Assembly (NCBI RefSeq): GCF_001426585.1
Contig: NZ_LMEI01000009.1
Span: forward strand, 258,694-322,693
DNA: 64,000 nucleotides
DNA from: Streptomyces sp. Root431
GTDB lineage: Bacteria; Actinomycetota; Actinomycetes; Streptomycetales; Streptomycetaceae
Direction of reading: 5' to 3'
This document shows, one piece after another, positions 62,576 through 64,000 of this stretch; position 1 is the first letter of the stretch; each line of letters opens with the position of its first letter. Made by a program: the position numbers and the translations under genes. The notes beneath the pieces were generated by a model. That model had not been told where the DNA came from, did not search any database, and worked only from the letters and a program-made list of their open reading frames with translations.

Positions 62576-63427
62576 ATGCGCGTACTGGTCGCGGGTGCCA
62601 CGGGCGCCGTGGGTCGTCATCTCGTTCCCCGCCTCGAAGCGGCGGGCCACGAGGTCGTGGGCATCTCCCGGCGCGGCCCGCGCCCCGTGGACGTCCTGGA
62701 CGCCGGGGCGGTGCTCAGGGCGGTGGCCGAGGCCGCGCCGGACGCCGTGGTGCACCAGCTGACGGACCTGGGCTCGGCGGACGGCGCCGCGAACAACCGG
62801 GTGCGGATCGAGGGCACCCGGAACCTCGTGGACGCGGCGCGGGCGGCGGGCGTCGGCCGGATCGTCGCGCAGTCGATCTCCTGGGCGTACGCCCCCGGGG
62901 ACGCGCCCGCCGACGAGTCCGTACCGCTCGACACGACGGAGGACCTGCCCCGCGCGCGGATCGTCGCGGGTGTCCGCGCCCTGGAGTCCACGGTGGCGGA
63001 GCTCCCGGAGGCCGTCGTCCTGCGGTACGGGATCCTCTACGGTCCCGGCACCTGGTACGCGCCCGGGGGCCCGGTGGCCGCCGCGCTCGCCGGGGCGCCG
63101 GGGGCCCGTTTCCTCGGGAGCACGGCGGCGGACGCCTCGGTGAGCTCCTTCGTGCACGTCGCCGATGCCGCGGAGGCGGCCGTACGGGCCCTGGCGTGGC
63201 CGGCGGGCGCGTACAACGTGGTGGACGACGAGCCCGCGGCCGGCCACGACTGGCTGCCGGTGCTGGCGGGGGCGCTGGGCGTCCCGGCCCCGGAGCGGAG
63301 TGCGGGCCGGACGCCCTGGGCCCGGGGCGCCGTGAACGCCCGGGCCCGCGCGCTGGGCTGGGCCCCGGCCCGCCCGTCCTGGCGGACGGGCTTCGCGGAC
63401 CGGTGCGAGAGCGGCTACGGCGTGTAG
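62576..63427 (+). CDS. NAD-dependent epimerase/dehydratase (extended SDR)
   Basis: The 283-residue protein begins MRVLVAGATGAVGRHLVPRL (GxxGxxG NAD(P)-binding site) and has VVHQLTDLGSADGAANNRVR, GTRNLVDAARAAGVGRIVAQ, and LRYGILYGPGTWYAPGG. The usual catalytic YxxxK is not evident; after VAQSISWAYAPG the expected Tyr is at WAY and no Lys follows. It may be an atypical SDR with an oxidoreductase or binding role. It converges on the next gene with a 13-base overlap. Confidence 0.85.
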   Translation: MRVLVAGATGAVGRHLVPRLEAAGHEVVGISRRGPRPVDVLDAGAVLRAVAEAAPDAVVHQLTDLGSADGAANNRVRIEGTRNLVDAARAAGVGRIVAQSISWAYAPGDAPADESVPLDTTEDLPRARIVAGVRALESTVAELPEAVVLRYGILYGPGTWYAPGGPVAAALAGAPGARFLGSTAADASVSSFVHVADAAEAAVRALAWPAGAYNVVDDEPAAGHDWLPVLAGALGVPAPERSAGRTPWARGAVNARARALGWAPARPSWRTGFADRCESGYGV

Positions 63428-64000
63428 GACTTCGCCGCGTCCGCGACGAACGGCTGCCGGACCGTGCGCATGCCGCCGGGGACCGACTTGTCCGGCTGGA
63501 TGATGACGGACTCGCGGGAGGACGGCGCCTTCGGGTCGCCCAGGTCGTGGGTCATGCCGAAGCCGGCGTCGTGGGCCTTCATGGTCAGGAGCGCCTTGTC
63601 GACGCCCTCGCGGGTGAGGTCCTTGTCCGCGCAGGCCTTCTTCAGGGCCTCGCCGAAGACGCCGGCCGCGGTCCAGCCGGCGACGATGCCGTTGTCGAGG
63701 CTGTCGCCGGGGTAGGCGGCCTGGTAGTCGGCGACGAGCTTCTTCGCGGTCGGGGTGTCCGCGCCGATCGGCAGGCTCGGCGAGGCGAACCAGTACATCT
63801 TCTCCAGGGCGGGCCCGGCCTGGGTGCCGAGGAGCTGCGGCGCGAAGGCGGAGTTGTTGCCGACGACCGGGACCCTGAGTCCGGTGGCGGCGGCGACGCC
63901 GACGAGGGAGGCCGCCTGGCGGGGGCCGGCGCTGATGACGATGGCCTTGACCCCGGCCTGCTTGAGCGCCGAGACCTGCGCCGACATGTCGTTGTCGGTG
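63415..64000 (-). CDS. ABC transporter solute-binding protein, C-terminal part only
   Basis: The visible 195 residues belong to a periplasmic-binding-protein-like domain of the branched-chain amino acid (LivK) type: VSALKQAGVKAIVISAGPRQ, VPVVGNNSAFAPQLLGTQAG, ALEKMYWFASPSLPIG, DNGIVAGWTAAGVFGEALKK and FGMTHDLGDPKAP. The N-terminus with its signal peptide lies beyond the window. The ligand is unknown. Confidence 0.82.
   Translation of the reverse strand, partial: TDNDMSAQVSALKQAGVKAIVISAGPRQAASLVGVAAATGLRVPVVGNNSAFAPQLLGTQAGPALEKMYWFASPSLPIGADTPTAKKLVADYQAAYPGDSLDNGIVAGWTAAGVFGEALKKACADKDLTREGVDKALLTMKAHDAGFGMTHDLGDPKAPSSRESVIIQPDKSVPGGMRTVRQPFVADAAKSYTP

Overview
The window looks like chromosomal DNA of a Streptomyces or close relative. 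GC is very high, GTG starts are common, Shine-Dalgarno sites are strong, U-free perfect hairpins serve as terminators, and several DUF families typical of the genus are present. No rRNA, tRNA, IS element, integrase or CRISPR array was seen. The order hbd-tetR-ccr-ecm-mcl-mch-mcd-psd-pss at the right end matches, from memory, the S. coelicolor SCO6475-SCO6467 block.

Layout. 1-6.1 kb: membrane and transport genes on the minus strand (alpha/beta-hydrolase-family membrane protein cut by the window edge, two small proteins, an APC permease, a holin-like/phosphodiesterase fusion, a protein resembling a degenerate resolvase). 6.2-11.5 kb: two metallo-beta-lactamase-fold hydrolases around a DedA protein, an aminotransferase-fold protein with no lysine at all, and a Tat-exported sulfite-oxidase-like molybdoenzyme. 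11.6-17.8 kb: GNATs, a methyltransferase, a DUF5107 protein and small membrane proteins. 17.9-20.1 kb: a GntR regulator and adenosine deaminase, each preceded by or beginning with the same ACTTGTCWGACAAC palindrome. 20.1-21.9 kb: secreted S15-like hydrolase. 22.0-27.2 kb: a tightly coupled four-peptidase operon (M55, M20, S9, LD-carboxypeptidase) that looks like cell-wall peptide turnover. 27.3-30.5 kb: two large proteins of unknown function.

30.6-42.9 kb is the most accessory-looking part. It holds a 2,703-residue secreted Rhs/YD-repeat polymorphic toxin with an inserted ricin-type lectin, a Hint domain and a C-terminal tip with ADP-ribosyltransferase-like motifs. A small gene that is probably the immunity gene starts one base after it. 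A secreted FG-GAP/DNRLRE-like protein is divergently transcribed from the toxin. The toxin tip plus immunity gene is visibly AT-richer than the rest, the usual sign of tip exchange.

42.9-50.2 kb: an MFS exporter fused to three carboxypeptidase-regulatory-like domains, an SRPBCC protein, an Rv2578c-family radical SAM protein behind a GAAC-N4-GTTC SOS-type box, a secreted tripeptidyl aminopeptidase, a RidA-family protein and a HEAT-repeat protein. 50.5-61.4 kb: the ethylmalonyl-CoA pathway (fused double 3-hydroxyacyl-CoA dehydrogenase, TetR regulator, crotonyl-CoA carboxylase/reductase, ethylmalonyl-CoA mutase, CoA-ester lyase, MaoC hydratase, methylsuccinyl-CoA dehydrogenase), followed by psd and pssA for phosphatidylethanolamine synthesis. 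61.5-64 kb: a double-GNAT protein, an NAD-dependent epimerase and a partial ABC solute-binding protein.
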